Shown here piece after piece: positions 12,417 through 13,021 of a DNA stretch of 13,021 nt. Below the pieces are notes generated by a model. That model saw only the letters and a program-made list of their open reading frames with translations, did not search any database and was not told the DNA's origin. The stretch's first letter is position 1. Each line of letters starts with the position of its first letter. The stretch comes from Hyphomicrobiales bacterium (GTDB lineage: Bacteria > Pseudomonadota > Alphaproteobacteria > Rhizobiales > Beijerinckiaceae), in contig JAQGJO010000451.1 in NCBI GenBank assembly GCA_028290595.1, positions 1 to 13,021 on the forward strand. Direction: 5' to 3'. Made by a program: the position numbers and the translations under genes.

Positions 12417-13021
12417 CAGTGCCCGCCTTCGAGATAGGCGGCGCGTATCTCCGGACGCGCCAGAAGCTCCGCGCCGGTGCCCGACATGGTGATGCGCCCG
12501 TTAACGATAACGTAGCCGCGATGGGCGAGCCGCAGCGCATGATAAGCGTTTTGCTCGACCAGAAAAACGGTGAGGCCGTCGCGATTGAGTTCGCGGATGA
12601 CGTCGAAAATCTGCTTCACCACCAGCGGCGCGAGGCCGAGCGAGGGTTCGTCGAGCAGCAGCAGGCGTGGCCGCGTCATCAAGGCGCGGGCGATTGCCAG
12701 CATCTGCTGTTCGCCGCCCGACAGAGTGCCGCCGCGCTGGCTCAGGCGTTCCTTGAGGCGCGGAAAAATCGTGAACACCCGTTCGAGATCGCCGGCGGTG
12801 GACGATGGATCGCCCAGCGCCGCGCCCATCAGCAGATTTTCGTAAACGGTCATGCGCGCGAAAATCCGCCGGCCTTCGGGCGATTGCGCGATGCCCATCC
12901 GCGCGACTTCATGGGCGGGCAGGCCGGCGATGTCGCGGCCCTCATAGATGATCTGGCCCTTGCGGGCGCGCGGCGTGCCGAAGATCGTCATCATCAGGGT
13001 CGACTTCCCGGCCCCGTTGGC
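12416..13021 (-). CDS. livF: Branched-chain amino-acid-type ABC transporter ATPase LivF (5' end outside window)
   Basis: The 201 visible residues begin inside the Walker A motif (ANGAGKSTL) and continue with a Q-loop region (GIAQSPEGRRIF, about 43-54), the ABC signature LSGGEQQ (100-106), Walker B LLLLDEPSLGLAP (120-132) and FLVEQNAYHA, where the switch-loop His is replaced by Gln, as is usual for LivF but not LivG. MGIAQSPEGRRIFARMTVYE is the LivF fingerprint. The protein hydrolyses ATP to drive the LivHM permease from the cytoplasmic side. About 40 N-terminal residues lie beyond the window, and LivG and the permeases are presumably there too. The stop overlaps the ATG of the small membrane protein gene by one base. 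Identification is firm at the family level; the transported ligand is not known. Confidence 0.92.
   Translation of the reverse strand, partial: ANGAGKSTLMMTIFGTPRARKGQIIYEGRDIAGLPAHEVARMGIAQSPEGRRIFARMTVYENLLMGAALGDPSSTAGDLERVFTIFPRLKERLSQRGGTLSGGEQQMLAIARALMTRPRLLLLDEPSLGLAPLVVKQIFDVIRELNRDGLTVFLVEQNAYHALRLAHRGYVIVNGRITMSGTGAELLARPEIRAAYLEGGH

Noticed and set aside
11884..12540. 218-codon minus-strand frame across the livF/small-gene junction
   Set aside because: Overlaps two better-supported genes in another frame and continues into the livK leader. Arginine-rich, no domain.

Overview
The window looks like chromosomal DNA from an alphaproteobacterium of the order Hyphomicrobiales (Rhizobiales), probably near Bradyrhizobium, Rhodopseudomonas, Afipia or Xanthobacteraceae. 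The evidence is high GC coding DNA, the gene families present, and two intergenic repeat types that I recall as abundant in that order (7762-7805, and the paired element at 1361-1531). I ran no database search, so the assignment rests on recognition alone. I support fourteen protein genes, two of them cut by the window edges. I see no rRNA, tRNA, CRISPR array, transposase, integrase or phage gene.

Layout. Positions 1-1318 (minus strand) hold the start of ribulose-phosphate 3-epimerase and, upstream of it, a VanA/dicamba-monooxygenase-like Rieske oxygenase. A 422-bp divergent intergenic region follows and carries a composite inverted repeat. Positions 1741-7756 (plus strand) hold a catabolic-looking run: a TctC/Bug solute-binding protein, a LysR regulator 7 bp behind it, a second TctC/Bug protein, a cytoplasmic formylglycine-type sulfatase-family hydrolase, and an MFS transporter. 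Positions 7832-9837 (minus strand) hold a DUF861-type cupin, a small exported two-cysteine protein of unknown function, and a P1-family (DmpA/NylC-like) self-cleaving hydrolase. Positions 9942-10673 (plus strand) encode a CcdA-type thiol-disulfide membrane protein, ending at a bidirectional terminator. Positions 10738-13021 (minus strand) are the end of a branched-chain amino-acid-type ABC operon: LivF (5'-truncated), a small three-helix membrane protein overlapping it by one base, and a LivK-like binding protein.

How the genes may work together. The 1.7-7.8 kb block has the form of a capture, import and hydrolysis module for an organic sulfate or phosphonate/phosphate ester. Two periplasmic binding proteins would capture ligands, an MFS carrier would import, and a hydrolase without a signal peptide would cleave the ester inside the cell, with LysR as the likely regulator. 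The divergent Rieske oxygenase could act on an aromatic (O-methyl) product. No TctA/TctB membrane partner, no reductase for the oxygenase and no formylglycine-generating enzyme lies in the window, so these links are inferred from order only. The Liv block is a conventional HAAT transporter whose permease genes presumably lie beyond position 13021.

Most of the non-coding signal is hairpins: two convincing terminators, two intercistronic stem-loops in the sulfatase run, a Shine-Dalgarno-covering hairpin in front of the cupin gene, and two direct repeats 21 bp apart upstream of livK. I found no clearly new multi-gene system. The most unusual items are the hairpin-swapped inverted repeat at 1361-1531, the sulfatase/TctC module, and the small membrane protein coupled to livF.
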